NCBI GenBank assembly: GCA_945952425.1
Contig: CAMFIX010000012.1
Span: 1 to 19,482, forward strand
Length of the DNA: 19,482 nt
Source of the DNA: an uncultured Pseudorhodobacter sp.
GTDB taxonomy: Bacteria; Pseudomonadota; Alphaproteobacteria; Rhodobacterales; Rhodobacteraceae
Direction: 5' to 3'
Below the pieces are notes generated by a model. The model did not search any database. It was not told the origin of the DNA and worked only from the letters and a program-made list of their open reading frames with translations. Below, one piece after another: positions 1 through 7,603 of the stretch. The translations under genes and the position numbers were made by a program. Position 1 is the first letter of the stretch, and each line of letters opens with the position of its first letter.

Positions 1-405
1 CTCCCCGAAGGCTGGGCCCTGGATGCCGAGGGACGGCCGACGACCGACCCGACGGCGGCCCTGCAAGGCTCCATGCTGCCTGCGGGCGGGGCAAAGGGGT
101 TCGGCGCGGGATTGCTGGTCGAAGTGCTGGCCTCTGCCTTGGCCGGGGCGGTGTCGAGCCGCGCGGCAAGCCCCTTTTCCGGCCCCGCGGGCGGCCCCCC
201 GGCAACCGGACAATGCTTTATCGCCATCGACCCCTCGGCCCATGCGCCGGGCTTCACCACCCGCATCGCCGACCTGGCCGAGGCGATCGAGGCCCAAGAG
301 GGGGCGCGGCTGCCCGGCGCGCGGCGCATGGCGGCACGGGCGCGGACGCCGCGTGAAGGGGTGACGCTGGACGCCGACCTGGCCCGCCGCCTGGGACTTC
401 AATGA
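1..405 (+). CDS. Ldh_2-family malate/L-lactate/pyrroline-2-carboxylate-type dehydrogenase, C-terminal part
   Basis: This is the 3' end (134 codons) of an NAD(P)H-dependent oxidoreductase of the Ldh_2 family; the start lies left of the window. The family reduces 2-oxo acids or cyclic imines (malate, lactate, ureidoglycolate, delta1-pyrroline-2-carboxylate). Visible family features are the PEGWALDAEGRPTTDP segment at the left edge, then SMLPAGGAKGFG, a helix LLVEVLASALAGA, and a C-terminal LPGARR motif. The SPFSGPAGGPPATGQCF stretch looks more like the pyrroline/piperideine-2-carboxylate reductase subgroup than like classical malate dehydrogenases, but that is a judgement from memory. A 108-base AT-richer gap separates it from the ABC transporter genes, so it may or may not be co-transcribed with them. 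Together with an alpha-ketoglutarate-semialdehyde-type dehydrogenase downstream, it would fit amino-acid or imino-acid catabolism. The family call is firm; the substrate is unknown. Confidence 0.85.
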   Translation, partial: LPEGWALDAEGRPTTDPTAALQGSMLPAGGAKGFGAGLLVEVLASALAGAVSSRAASPFSGPAGGPPATGQCFIAIDPSAHAPGFTTRIADLAEAIEAQEGARLPGARRMAARARTPREGVTLDADLARRLGLQ

Positions 406-430
406 AACTGAAATAAACCTCATCCGTTAT

Positions 431-445
431 CGTTTGATTGAAACG
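431..445. promoter_or_regulatory. Possible operator: inverted repeat CGTTT-N5-AAACG
   Basis: The gap between the Ldh_2 gene and the binding-protein gene is the most AT-rich stretch nearby. It carries a 5+5 inverted repeat (CGTTT, GATTG, AAACG). A weak -35-like TTGATT (434-439) overlaps it, with a poor -10-like GACATT 17 bases downstream (457-462). This suggests a regulated promoter for the transporter operon. The match is short and the promoter is tentative; no regulator gene lies in this part of the window. Confidence 0.3.
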
Positions 446-475
446 TGCGCAGCTTGGACATTGGGGCGACACAGA

Positions 476-492
476 GAGGGATCGACTCCCTC
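476..492 (+). promoter_or_regulatory. Leader hairpin upstream of the ABC binding-protein gene
   Basis: GAGGGA (476-481) and TCCCTC (487-492) form a perfect 6-bp stem with a 5-base loop. It lies eight bases upstream of the strong GGAGAGG ribosome-binding site (501-507) of the binding-protein gene. It could stabilise the leader or act as a second operator. No T-run follows, so it is not a standard terminator. Confidence 0.3.
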
Positions 493-513
493 CGCCCACA
501 GGAGAGGCTCGCG

Positions 514-1521
514 ATGATACGGAAGACAGGTTTCACGGCGCTTGCCGCGCTGGCGATTGTCGGCATGACACAGGCCCAGCCCGCCGCCGCGGAGGATTGC
601 GGCAGCGCGGGCACCATCACGGTGGCCGAAATGACATGGCTGTCGGCCGCCACGCTGGCCCATGTCGCGCAAAAGATCATGGCGGCCGGCTATGGCTGCG
701 ACGCCCAGCTCGTTCCCGGCGACACGGTGCCCACCGCGACCTCGATGCTGACCCGCTCGGAGCCCACGGTGGCGCCCGAGCTCTGGGTCTCGACCGTGCA
801 GGCGCAATGGGACCAGATGCAGCAGAAGGGCAATGTCTACAAGGCCTCCGACATTTTCGCGGGCGGGGGTCAGGACGGGCTTTGGGTGCCGGATTACGTG
901 CTGGAACAGAACCCGCAGATCAAGACGATCGAAGACCTCGCCGCCAATTGGCAGATCTTCGAGGACAACCAGAACCCCGGCAAGGGGCGGCTTTACAATG
1001 GCCCGCCCGGCTGGGCGAGCGAGGTCATCATCACCAACTATTACAAGGCGCTGAAGCTCGCGGATACGTTCGAGCTGTTCTCGCCGGGATCGGGCGAGAA
1101 TCTGAAGGCCTCCATCGCCCGCGCCGTCGCGCAGAAGAAGCCCTGGGTCGGCTATTACTGGGGCCCGTCCGACGTGGTGGGCAAGTTCAAGCTGGTGCGC
1201 CTCGGCATGCCCGAAACCGACCGCCAGAAATTCACCTGCCTGACCGACGCGAATTGTGCCGACCCGCAGGTGACGGGCTGGGCGGCGGGCGAAGTGGCGG
1301 TGGCCGTGGTGTCGGACCTCAAGAAACAGGCCCCCGACGTGGCGGCGTTCCTGTCGAAGATGCAGGTTCCGAACGACCAGATCAGCACGGTCCTGGCCTG
1401 GGGAGACGACAATGGCGCGACGCCGGACGAAGTCGCGGTGCATTTCCTGAAAAACTACGAAGCGATCTGGACGGCCTGGGTTCCTGCCGACGTGGCCGCA
1501 AAGGTGAAGGCCAGCCTCTGA
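514..1521 (+). CDS. ABC transporter substrate-binding protein, glycine betaine/proline betaine type (OpuAC/ProX)
   Basis: Periplasmic binding protein (335 residues) for a quaternary-amine importer. The ATG at 514 is chosen because GGAGAGG lies at 501-507 and because it opens a clean Sec signal peptide: a basic MIRK, then a hydrophobic core, and a likely cleavage after the alanine run at residues 24-26. An in-frame start at 445 would bury this signal. The mature protein is rich in tryptophan and aromatic residues (W42, W91, W124, W167, W211, W216, with YYW at 214-216). This is as expected of OpuAC folds that cage trimethylammonium groups, although the actual cage residues cannot be assigned here. 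Two cysteine pairs (C29/C62 and the pair in FTCLTDANCADP) may form disulfides. It is followed by permease and ATPase genes in the usual order after a strong hairpin. The ligand is unproven: glycine betaine, proline betaine, carnitine or choline are all possible. Confidence 0.88.
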   Translation: MIRKTGFTALAALAIVGMTQAQPAAAEDCGSAGTITVAEMTWLSAATLAHVAQKIMAAGYGCDAQLVPGDTVPTATSMLTRSEPTVAPELWVSTVQAQWDQMQQKGNVYKASDIFAGGGQDGLWVPDYVLEQNPQIKTIEDLAANWQIFEDNQNPGKGRLYNGPPGWASEVIITNYYKALKLADTFELFSPGSGENLKASIARAVAQKKPWVGYYWGPSDVVGKFKLVRLGMPETDRQKFTCLTDANCADPQVTGWAAGEVAVAVVSDLKKQAPDVAAFLSKMQVPNDQISTVLAWGDDNGATPDEVAVHFLKNYEAIWTAWVPADVAAKVKASL

Positions 1522-1529
1522 CATCCCCG

Positions 1530-1559
1530 CGTGCCGCCCGGCGTCCAAAGGGCGGCACG
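1530..1559 (+). promoter_or_regulatory. Intercistronic hairpin between binding-protein and permease genes
   Basis: CGTGCCGCCC (1530-1539) and GGGCGGCACG (1550-1559) are perfect reverse complements. They give a 10-bp GC-rich stem with a 10-base loop, starting 9 bases after the binding-protein stop codon. No T-run follows, so it is more likely an mRNA-stabilising or attenuating structure than a full terminator. Such hairpins often let binding-protein mRNA accumulate above permease/ATPase mRNA in ABC operons. Confidence 0.7.
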
Positions 1560-1580
1560 ACAACAGGAAGGTTCCGCCCC

Positions 1581-2456
1581 ATGACATCCGGCTTCCCCGA
1601 GATTTGGGACACGCGCAGCTTCGGCCGTGCCCTTGACGCCGCGTTCAGCAGCCTTGTCGCCCAATGGGGCGAAACGCTCGAAACCGTGTTCATGCCCGTG
1701 CTGCGGGCCATCACGGGGCTGGAGCGCGGGCTGCAGTTCCTGCCCTGGTGGGTCGTGGTGGCCCTGTTCTGCGCCGCGACCTGGGGCGCGGGACGGCGGG
1801 TCGTGCCGGTTCTCGTCGTGGCGCTGCTGCTGGTGCTCCTCGGGCTGCTGGGCGTCTGGAACGAGGCGATGGCGACCATTGCCCTGATGCTGGCGGCGAC
1901 CGTGCTGTCGGTGCTGATCGGCGTGCCGCTGGGCCTGGCCATGGCGCGCTCCGACCGGATGCGGGGCGGGATGCTGCCCATCCTCGACATCATGCAGACC
2001 ATGCCGATCTTCGTCTATCTCATCCCCTTCGTCATGCTCTTCGGTCCCGGCAAGATCCCCGCCCTCCTGGCCACCATCGTCTTCGCCATCCCGCCGGTGA
2101 TCCGCCTGACCGACCTTGGCATCCGCCAGGTCGATCCCGAAATCCTGGAGGCCGCGCGCAGTTTCGGCGCCTCGCCGCGCCAGCAGCTCTGGACCGTGCA
2201 GGTGCCGCTGGCCATGCCCACGATCATGGCGGGCATCAACCAGACCACGATGATGGCCCTGTCGATGGTTGTCATCGCCTCGATGATCGGCGCGGGCGGG
2301 CTGGGGTATCAGGTGCTTCAGGGCATCCAGCGGCTCGAGGTCAGCCGCGGCCTGATCGCGGGCCTCGGCATCGTCCTCCTGGCCATCATCTTCGACCGCA
2401 TCGCGCAAAGCTACGGCCGTCGCGTGCAGGCCGGGCTGCACCGGGAGGGCAAGTGA
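1581..2456 (+). CDS. ABC transporter permease, proline/glycine betaine type (ProW/OpuAB)
   Basis: Inner-membrane permease of 291 residues in the binding-protein-dependent transport family. The ATG at 1581 follows an AGGAAGG site (about 1565-1571). The N-terminal ~50 residues are soluble and amphipathic, as in ProW. Hydrophobic segments follow at roughly residues 53-69, 73-93, 97-121, 133-155, 159-176 and 222-275. The EAA loop that contacts the ATPase is clear: EAARSFGASPRQQLW from residue 190, followed by QVPLAMPTI. The IGAGGLGYQVLQGIQ segment (236-250) is typical of quaternary-amine permeases. The stop codon overlaps the ATPase start by one base (TGATG), which indicates translational coupling. 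There is a single permease gene, so it should act as a homodimer. Confidence 0.9.
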   Translation: MTSGFPEIWDTRSFGRALDAAFSSLVAQWGETLETVFMPVLRAITGLERGLQFLPWWVVVALFCAATWGAGRRVVPVLVVALLLVLLGLLGVWNEAMATIALMLAATVLSVLIGVPLGLAMARSDRMRGGMLPILDIMQTMPIFVYLIPFVMLFGPGKIPALLATIVFAIPPVIRLTDLGIRQVDPEILEAARSFGASPRQQLWTVQVPLAMPTIMAGINQTTMMALSMVVIASMIGAGGLGYQVLQGIQRLEVSRGLIAGLGIVLLAIIFDRIAQSYGRRVQAGLHREGK

Positions 2457-3475
2457 TGCGTCCCATCAAGATCCGCGTCGAAAACGTCTCGAAGGTCTTC
2501 GGGCGCGACCCGGCAACCGCGCTGGCCAAGATCCGCGCGGGCCTGGACAAGACCCGGCTGAAAGAGGAAACCGACCATGTGCTCGGCCTGCATGACATCT
2601 CGCTCGACATCCGGGCCGGGGAGACCTTCGTCATCATGGGCCTGTCGGGATCGGGCAAGAGCACGCTGATCCGCCATTTCAACCGCCTGATCGAGCCCAC
2701 CGCGGGGCGCATCCTCTTCGACGGCGACGACATCCTTGCCCATGATGCGGCCCGCCTGCAGGCCTTGCGGCGGCGCAAGGTCGCGATGGTGTTCCAGCGC
2801 TTTGCCCTGCTGCCGCACAAGACCGTGGCGGAGAACGTGGCTTACGGCCTGACCCTCGACGGCGTGCCCAAGGCCGAGGCGCTGCGCCGCGCCGCCGATC
2901 AGATCGCCCTGGTCGGCCTCGGCGGTTTCGAGACCAGCTATCCCGCGCAGCTTTCGGGCGGGATGCAGCAGCGCGTGGGGCTGGCGCGGGCGCTGGCCAC
3001 GGATGCCGAGGTGCTGCTGATGGACGAGGCCTTCTCGGCGCTCGACCCGCTGATCCGCCACGACATGCAGGTCCAGCTGAAAGAGCTGCAGGGCCGACTG
3101 GGCAAGACCATCGTCTTCATCACCCACGACCTTGACGAGGCCTTGATGCTCGGCGACCATATCGCCATCCTCAAGGACGGCATGCTGCGGCAGGTCGGGA
3201 CCGGGGCCGAAATCCTCGCCCGGCCGGCCGACGACTATGTCGCGCGCTTCGTTCGCGACGTGAACCGGGGGCGGATTCTGCTGTGCGGGGCCTTTGCCGA
3301 TGCGGGGGTGATGGCGGATGTGGAGGCCCCGGTGATCGGCGCCGAGGCGACGCTGGAGACCGCCTTCGCCGCTTTCGCAGGCGGGGCGCAAGTGGTGGCG
3401 GTCAGGAATGGCGATGGGCGCATGGCCGGGTCGCTGACGGCGCAGCGCGTCATGCAGGCGCTGGCACGGGTGTAA
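2456..3475 (+). CDS. ABC transporter ATP-binding protein, quaternary amine uptake type (ProV/OpuAA)
   Basis: Cytoplasmic ATPase (339 residues) that powers the importer. All nucleotide-binding motifs are intact: Walker A GLSGSGKST (62-70), Q-loop Q114, signature LSGGM (166-170), Walker B VLLMDE (186-191) and switch H224 in ITHDLDEA. The insert between the first strand and Walker A (residues about 15-45, DPATALAKIRAGLDKTRLKE) is characteristic of ProV/OpuAA. After the ATPase core, full-length ProV proteins carry two CBS domains. Here only about 65 residues follow residue 272, enough for at most one weak CBS-like unit, so ionic-strength gating through tandem CBS domains looks unlikely. The ATG at 2456 overlaps the permease stop by one base. 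The product probably serves nutrient uptake rather than osmoprotection, given its catabolic neighbours; this is inferred. Confidence 0.92.
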   Translation: MRPIKIRVENVSKVFGRDPATALAKIRAGLDKTRLKEETDHVLGLHDISLDIRAGETFVIMGLSGSGKSTLIRHFNRLIEPTAGRILFDGDDILAHDAARLQALRRRKVAMVFQRFALLPHKTVAENVAYGLTLDGVPKAEALRRAADQIALVGLGGFETSYPAQLSGGMQQRVGLARALATDAEVLLMDEAFSALDPLIRHDMQVQLKELQGRLGKTIVFITHDLDEALMLGDHIAILKDGMLRQVGTGAEILARPADDYVARFVRDVNRGRILLCGAFADAGVMADVEAPVIGAEATLETAFAAFAGGAQVVAVRNGDGRMAGSLTAQRVMQALARV

Positions 3476-3480
3476 GGATC

Positions 3481-4932
3481 ATGGAATTGGAAACACGCAA
3501 CTACATCGCAGGCGCCTGGTGCGACGGCGAAGGAACGATACCGAACCTCAACCCCTCCGACCTTTCGGACGTCATCGGCCACTTCGCCCAAGGGTCGACC
3601 GCCGATCTCGACCGCGCCATCGCCGCCGCGCGCGAGGCGCAGCCGACATGGGCGGCCGCGGGCATCCAGCGCCGCCACGACGCGCTCATGCAGATCGGCA
3701 CCGAGCTGATGGCCCGATCCGCCGAAATCGGCGCGCTCCTGTCGCGCGAGGAGGGCAAGCCGCTGGCCGAAGGCAAGGGCGAGGTCTACCGCGCCGGCCA
3801 GTTCTTCACCTGGTTCGCCGCCGAGGCCCTGCGCAACCAGGGCGATCAGGCCGAAAGCACCCGCCCGGGGATCGAAATCGAGGTGCGGCGCGAGCCCATA
3901 GGCGTCGTGGCCATCGTCACGCCCTGGAATTTCCCCGTGGCGACCCCGGCCTGGAAGATCGCCCCCGCCCTGGCCTATGGCAATGCGGTGGTCTGGAAAC
4001 CGGCCAACCTCACCCCCGCCTCGGCCATCGCGCTGGCGCAGGTCATCGCGGGCGCAGGCCTGCCCGCCGGGACGTTCAACCTGGTCATGGGCGCCGGACG
4101 CGCCCTGGGCGACCGGCTCGTCGCCCATCCCGAGGTTGCCGCCGTCAGCTTCACCGGCTCGGTCGAGGTCGGCCAGTCCATCGCGGCCCGCGTCCTGGCC
4201 AACCGCGCGAAACTGCAGATGGAGATGGGGTCCAAGAATCCCATGCTCATCATGGACGATTGCGACCTGGACCTTGCCGTCACCCATGCCTGCAACGCGG
4301 CCTTCGGCGGCACGGGACAGAAATGCACCGCCGCCTCGCGCCTGATCGTGCATCGCAAGGTGCTGGACGCCTTCACCGCCCGCCTCGTCCAGGCCGCCGA
4401 GGCGCTGCGCGTCGGTCCTGCGCTGGCCGAGGGCACGCAGATCGGCCCCGTCGTCAGCGCCGCACAGCTTGCGGGCAACCTGGACTGGATCGCGAAAGGG
4501 CGCGCCGAAGGGGCCGAGCTCCTGACCGGGGGCCAAAGGCTCGACCGGGCGACCGAGGGATATTTCATGGCCCCCGCCGTCTTCGCGGGCACGCGCAACG
4601 ACATGTCCCTGAACCGCGCCGAGATGTTCGCGCCCATCACCTGCATCATCCCGGCCGACAGCTATGCCGAGGCCCTGGCCATCGCCAACGACACGCCCTT
4701 CGGCCTGACGGCGGGCATCATGACCCGCAGCCTCGCCCGGGCCGCGCATTTCCGTGCCAACATGCGGGCGGGCTGTGTCATGGTGAACCTGCCCACGGCG
4801 GGGACCGATTACCATGTGCCCTTCGGCGGGCGCGGCTTGTCGTCCTTCGGTCCGCGCGAACAAGGGCGCCATGCCGCCGAATTCTTCACCACGGTCAAGA
4901 CCGCCTATATGGCGGCAGGGGTGCCGGAATGA
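3481..4932 (+). CDS. NAD(P)+-dependent aldehyde dehydrogenase, probable 2-oxoglutarate-semialdehyde dehydrogenase
   Basis: Cytosolic aldehyde dehydrogenase of 483 residues, full length for the family. It oxidises an aldehyde to its acid through a cysteine thiohemiacetal. The catalytic residues are present: N150 in TPWNFP, K173 in VWKPAN, the general base E248 in MEMGSKNP, and nucleophile C282 in GGTGQKCTAASR. FTGSVEVG (224-231) forms the coenzyme loop. The C-terminal DYHVPFGGRGLSSFGPREQG and the following FFTTVKTAY stretch resemble the alpha-ketoglutarate-semialdehyde dehydrogenases of (hydroxy)proline and sugar-acid catabolism, hence the proposed substrate. ATG 3481 follows AAGGA at 3474-3478, only five bases after the ATPase stop, so it belongs to the transporter operon. 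Its TGA overlaps the next ATG by four bases. The family is certain; the exact aldehyde is inferred. Confidence 0.9.
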   Translation: MELETRNYIAGAWCDGEGTIPNLNPSDLSDVIGHFAQGSTADLDRAIAAAREAQPTWAAAGIQRRHDALMQIGTELMARSAEIGALLSREEGKPLAEGKGEVYRAGQFFTWFAAEALRNQGDQAESTRPGIEIEVRREPIGVVAIVTPWNFPVATPAWKIAPALAYGNAVVWKPANLTPASAIALAQVIAGAGLPAGTFNLVMGAGRALGDRLVAHPEVAAVSFTGSVEVGQSIAARVLANRAKLQMEMGSKNPMLIMDDCDLDLAVTHACNAAFGGTGQKCTAASRLIVHRKVLDAFTARLVQAAEALRVGPALAEGTQIGPVVSAAQLAGNLDWIAKGRAEGAELLTGGQRLDRATEGYFMAPAVFAGTRNDMSLNRAEMFAPITCIIPADSYAEALAIANDTPFGLTAGIMTRSLARAAHFRANMRAGCVMVNLPTAGTDYHVPFGGRGLSSFGPREQGRHAAEFFTTVKTAYMAAGVPE

Positions 4933-5942
4933 GTTACCTGATCGACGGCCTGCAATATTCCAACTGGTCGGAGGAGATCTTCCGCCAGGCCCGCGCCGGG
5001 GGCGTGGATGCGATCCATGTGACGCTGGTCTACCACGAGACCTTCCGCGAGACCGTGGCCAATCTGGAACGCTGGAACCGCTGGTTCGAACGCTGGCCCG
5101 ACCTGATCTTCCAGGGCTTCACCGCCGAAGACATCGCCACCGCCCGCGCGACCGGGCGCACGGCGATCTTCTTCGGCGCGCAGAACCCCTCCTGCATCGA
5201 GGACGACATCGGCCTCGTCGAAGTGCTCCACCGCCTGGGCCTGCGGTTCATGCAGCTCAGCTACAACAACCAGTCGCTTCTGGCCACCGGCTGTTACGAG
5301 GCCGAGGACACTGGCCTGACGCGCATGGGCCGCGCGGTGGTGGCCGAGATGAACCGCGTCGGCATGGTGGTGGACATGAGCCATTCGGGCGAACGCTCCA
5401 CCCTGGCCGCGGTGGACCGCTCCACGCGCCCCATCGCCATCACCCATGCCAATCCCGGCTCCTGGCACCCCGCGCGGCGCAACAAGTCGGACGCCGTCCT
5501 GGCCGCGCTGGCGCAGACCGGCGGGATGCTGGGCTTCTCGCTGTACCCTCACCACCTGAAGGGCGGCTCGGACTGCCGGCTGGAAGACTTCTGCACGATG
5601 ATCGCCCGGACGGCAGAGCGTTTCGGCACGCATTTCCTCGGGATCGGCACCGACCTGTGCCAGAATCAGCCCGACAGCGTGGTGGAATGGATGCGCACCG
5701 GCCGCTGGACCAAGGCCGTCGATTACGGCGAAGGCAGCAAGGACGCGCCCGGGTTTCCCACCATGCCCGGATGGTTCCGCGACAACCGGGATTTCCACAA
5801 CATCGCCAAGGGGTTGACGGCTGCGGGTTTCTCCGCGGCGGAGGTCGAGGCGATCATGGGCGGCAACTGGGCACGGTTCTTCGCCGACGCTTTCGGCGCC
5901 GCCCAGCCGCGAGGAACAGAGGTCAGGGGGGCGGCAGAATGA
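4929..5942 (+). CDS. Peptidase M19 (membrane dipeptidase)-like protein with altered metal site
   Basis: A 337-residue protein of the M19/renal-dipeptidase fold (amidohydrolase-like TIM barrel), without signal peptide or membrane segment, so presumably cytosolic. Conserved pieces are VVDMSHSG with H152, ITHAN with H173, PARRNKSD at 181-188 and GIGTDLCQN with D242. The usual first-strand D-x-H-x-D metal motif reads D6-G-L8-Q-Y10, and the usual bridging glutamate in the VEG segment reads A-Q85-N. Three canonical ligands are therefore replaced. From memory, a similar divergent M19 subgroup accompanies glycine-betaine/dimethylglycine catabolic genes in Pseudomonas, which agrees with the betaine-type transporter here. 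Classical dipeptidase activity is doubtful; a different hydrolytic or non-catalytic role is possible. It starts inside the dehydrogenase stop (ATGA) and ends inside the next start codon (ATGA). Confidence 0.82.
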   Translation: MSYLIDGLQYSNWSEEIFRQARAGGVDAIHVTLVYHETFRETVANLERWNRWFERWPDLIFQGFTAEDIATARATGRTAIFFGAQNPSCIEDDIGLVEVLHRLGLRFMQLSYNNQSLLATGCYEAEDTGLTRMGRAVVAEMNRVGMVVDMSHSGERSTLAAVDRSTRPIAITHANPGSWHPARRNKSDAVLAALAQTGGMLGFSLYPHHLKGGSDCRLEDFCTMIARTAERFGTHFLGIGTDLCQNQPDSVVEWMRTGRWTKAVDYGEGSKDAPGFPTMPGWFRDNRDFHNIAKGLTAAGFSAAEVEAIMGGNWARFFADAFGAAQPRGTEVRGAAE

Positions 5943-7603
5943 CGCTGGCAGAGCCGAGCCCCCTGCGCCACGACATCGCGCCCCGCGACGCCGATACCGT
6001 CATGCGCCTCTCGCGCATGGGATCGGCCCATCCGATGCGCCTGTCCTTCCTGCGCGTGCTGCTGCGCCGCCTGAAGACCGAAGGCTGGCAGTTCGACCGC
6101 CCGCTGTGGCAGGTGGACGACAAAGGGGTGGGCCGCGCCGTCTATCGCGCCCGGGGGCCGCAGCGCACCTATTGTCTCGTCGCCTTTGCCCATGACCTGC
6201 CCGACGCGATGCGCTCGGACCGGGTCATCGCCACCGCCTGGGACGCGACTTTCGCGCTGGTCGACGGAGAGCCCACGCCCGCCGATCTCGATCGCCTTGC
6301 CGCCAATGTGCCGCTGCAAGAGGCCGGGCGCATCACGGCCAAGGAGCTGACCCTCAGCCGCGCCAACCGCTCGGTCCGGCTGTTTGCCCATGTGGTGGAC
6401 CGTCTCGCCCGGGGCCAGCAACCCGACCTGGTCGAAATCGACGCGGTGGGCTATCTGATGCGCACGACCGCGGTCTACGGATCGGGCAAATTCGGCGCGG
6501 CGGATCGGGACGGCATCGCGGGGCGTGCGGAACTGAAGGCGCCTTTCCAGGCCGAGATGCTGTCGGTCTGGCTGATCCGCGCCTTCACCGTGGACATCGC
6601 CGAACATATGGCGCGGGCCAGGGGCGGCGCGGGCGCGGTCGGGCTCGACCCGGATCTGCGCCGCCGTCTGGGGGTCGGCAATTCCACCGGCCTCGGCATG
6701 GCGCCCTTCCTCGTCCGCCACCCGCGCCTGCTGAACAGCTGGATGACCGCGCGGGAAACCGCGCTTGCCCGCGTGCGTGCGCTGCCCGATGCCACGCCCG
6801 CCGCCCGTGACGCTTTCCGCGCCGCCCTGTCTCAGGCGCAGGACAACGCCCGCCTCTGGCACAGCGACCACCCCGCCCAGATTGCGAAACTGGCAGACCT
6901 GACCCATGACCTGTCGCGCCTGGCCGCCCATCTGCAGGGCGGATGGGAGCCCGATGGCCCGGCGCCGTGGGATGCCCTCTGGCGCTGGGGCGAGGCCAAC
7001 CTGTCGGAGGAAGGGCAGGAATGCCTCCTCGCCCTTCTGCTAGAGCCGCAAGGCGCCGTGATCGACGACCTCGCCGACACGCTTGACGCCGATGAGGAGA
7101 CGGGCTTCGCCATCGACGGCAGCCTGCCCATCGCCCGGCTGCGCGATGCGCTGCGCTGCGATTACCCGTGGGTCGACAGGTTCGACTTCGACGACCCCGC
7201 GCAGGTCGCCCGCTTCTGGTATGTGTCCGAAGAAAAGCTCGAACCCCGCCTCGGCAACCGCCACCTGGAGGCCGGACAAGAGCGCGAACAACCGCTCGGC
7301 ATCGCCCGCGCCATCGCCGCCCTGCGCGCCGCGCTGACGGATTGGCCGCAGGACGGCCCGCTGGCCGCCTTCCTGCTGGCCCATCCCGACCACCGCCACA
7401 CGGTGCGCCGCGTCCTGATGCTGCGCGCCCTGCCCTATGCCGAGATCCGCGACAACGTGCTGGACGACGCCATGCTGCCCATCGACATTCTGCGCTTCAA
7501 ACTCGCCTTCTTCGGCGCCACCCGCTTCGACCCGCGCTCGGACCGCTGGGTGCGCATCAGCCTGTTCCAAGGCCAACCCTTCCCCGACGAATTGGCCGGA
7601 TGA
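5939..7603 (+). CDS. Conserved protein of unknown function (554 aa)
   Basis: I do not recognise a named family. The protein is a 554-residue soluble, Arg/Asp-rich polypeptide with no signal peptide or obvious membrane segment. Motif-like segments that look conserved include RLSRMGSAHPMRLSFLR (23-39), AVYRARGPQRTYCLVAFAHD (67-86), TTAVYGSGKFGAADRDGIAG (176-195) and a glycine-rich GVGNSTGLGMAPFLVRHPRL (245-264). The C-terminal half is helical and carries DYPWVDRFDFDD and FWYVSEEKLEPR. Codon use matches its neighbours and the frame is open throughout, so it is a real gene. It overlaps both the M19-like gene and the DUF3726-like gene by four bases (ATGA), which strongly ties its role to theirs. 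It may be an enzyme or an accessory subunit of the same catabolic step; no function is assigned. Confidence 0.8.
   Translation: MTLAEPSPLRHDIAPRDADTVMRLSRMGSAHPMRLSFLRVLLRRLKTEGWQFDRPLWQVDDKGVGRAVYRARGPQRTYCLVAFAHDLPDAMRSDRVIATAWDATFALVDGEPTPADLDRLAANVPLQEAGRITAKELTLSRANRSVRLFAHVVDRLARGQQPDLVEIDAVGYLMRTTAVYGSGKFGAADRDGIAGRAELKAPFQAEMLSVWLIRAFTVDIAEHMARARGGAGAVGLDPDLRRRLGVGNSTGLGMAPFLVRHPRLLNSWMTARETALARVRALPDATPAARDAFRAALSQAQDNARLWHSDHPAQIAKLADLTHDLSRLAAHLQGGWEPDGPAPWDALWRWGEANLSEEGQECLLALLLEPQGAVIDDLADTLDADEETGFAIDGSLPIARLRDALRCDYPWVDRFDFDDPAQVARFWYVSEEKLEPRLGNRHLEAGQEREQPLGIARAIAALRAALTDWPQDGPLAAFLLAHPDHRHTVRRVLMLRALPYAEIRDNVLDDAMLPIDILRFKLAFFGATRFDPRSDRWVRISLFQGQPFPDELAG

Noticed and set aside
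445..513. Earlier in-frame start for the binding-protein gene
   Set aside because: It would add 23 residues before a clear Sec signal peptide and include the leader hairpin; the later ATG has the proper ribosome-binding site.
3235..4872. Long minus-strand open frame antisense to the ATPase/aldehyde dehydrogenase genes
   Set aside because: It is a GC-bias shadow: low-complexity Gly/Arg/His-rich translation with no family features, opposite genes with complete catalytic motifs.
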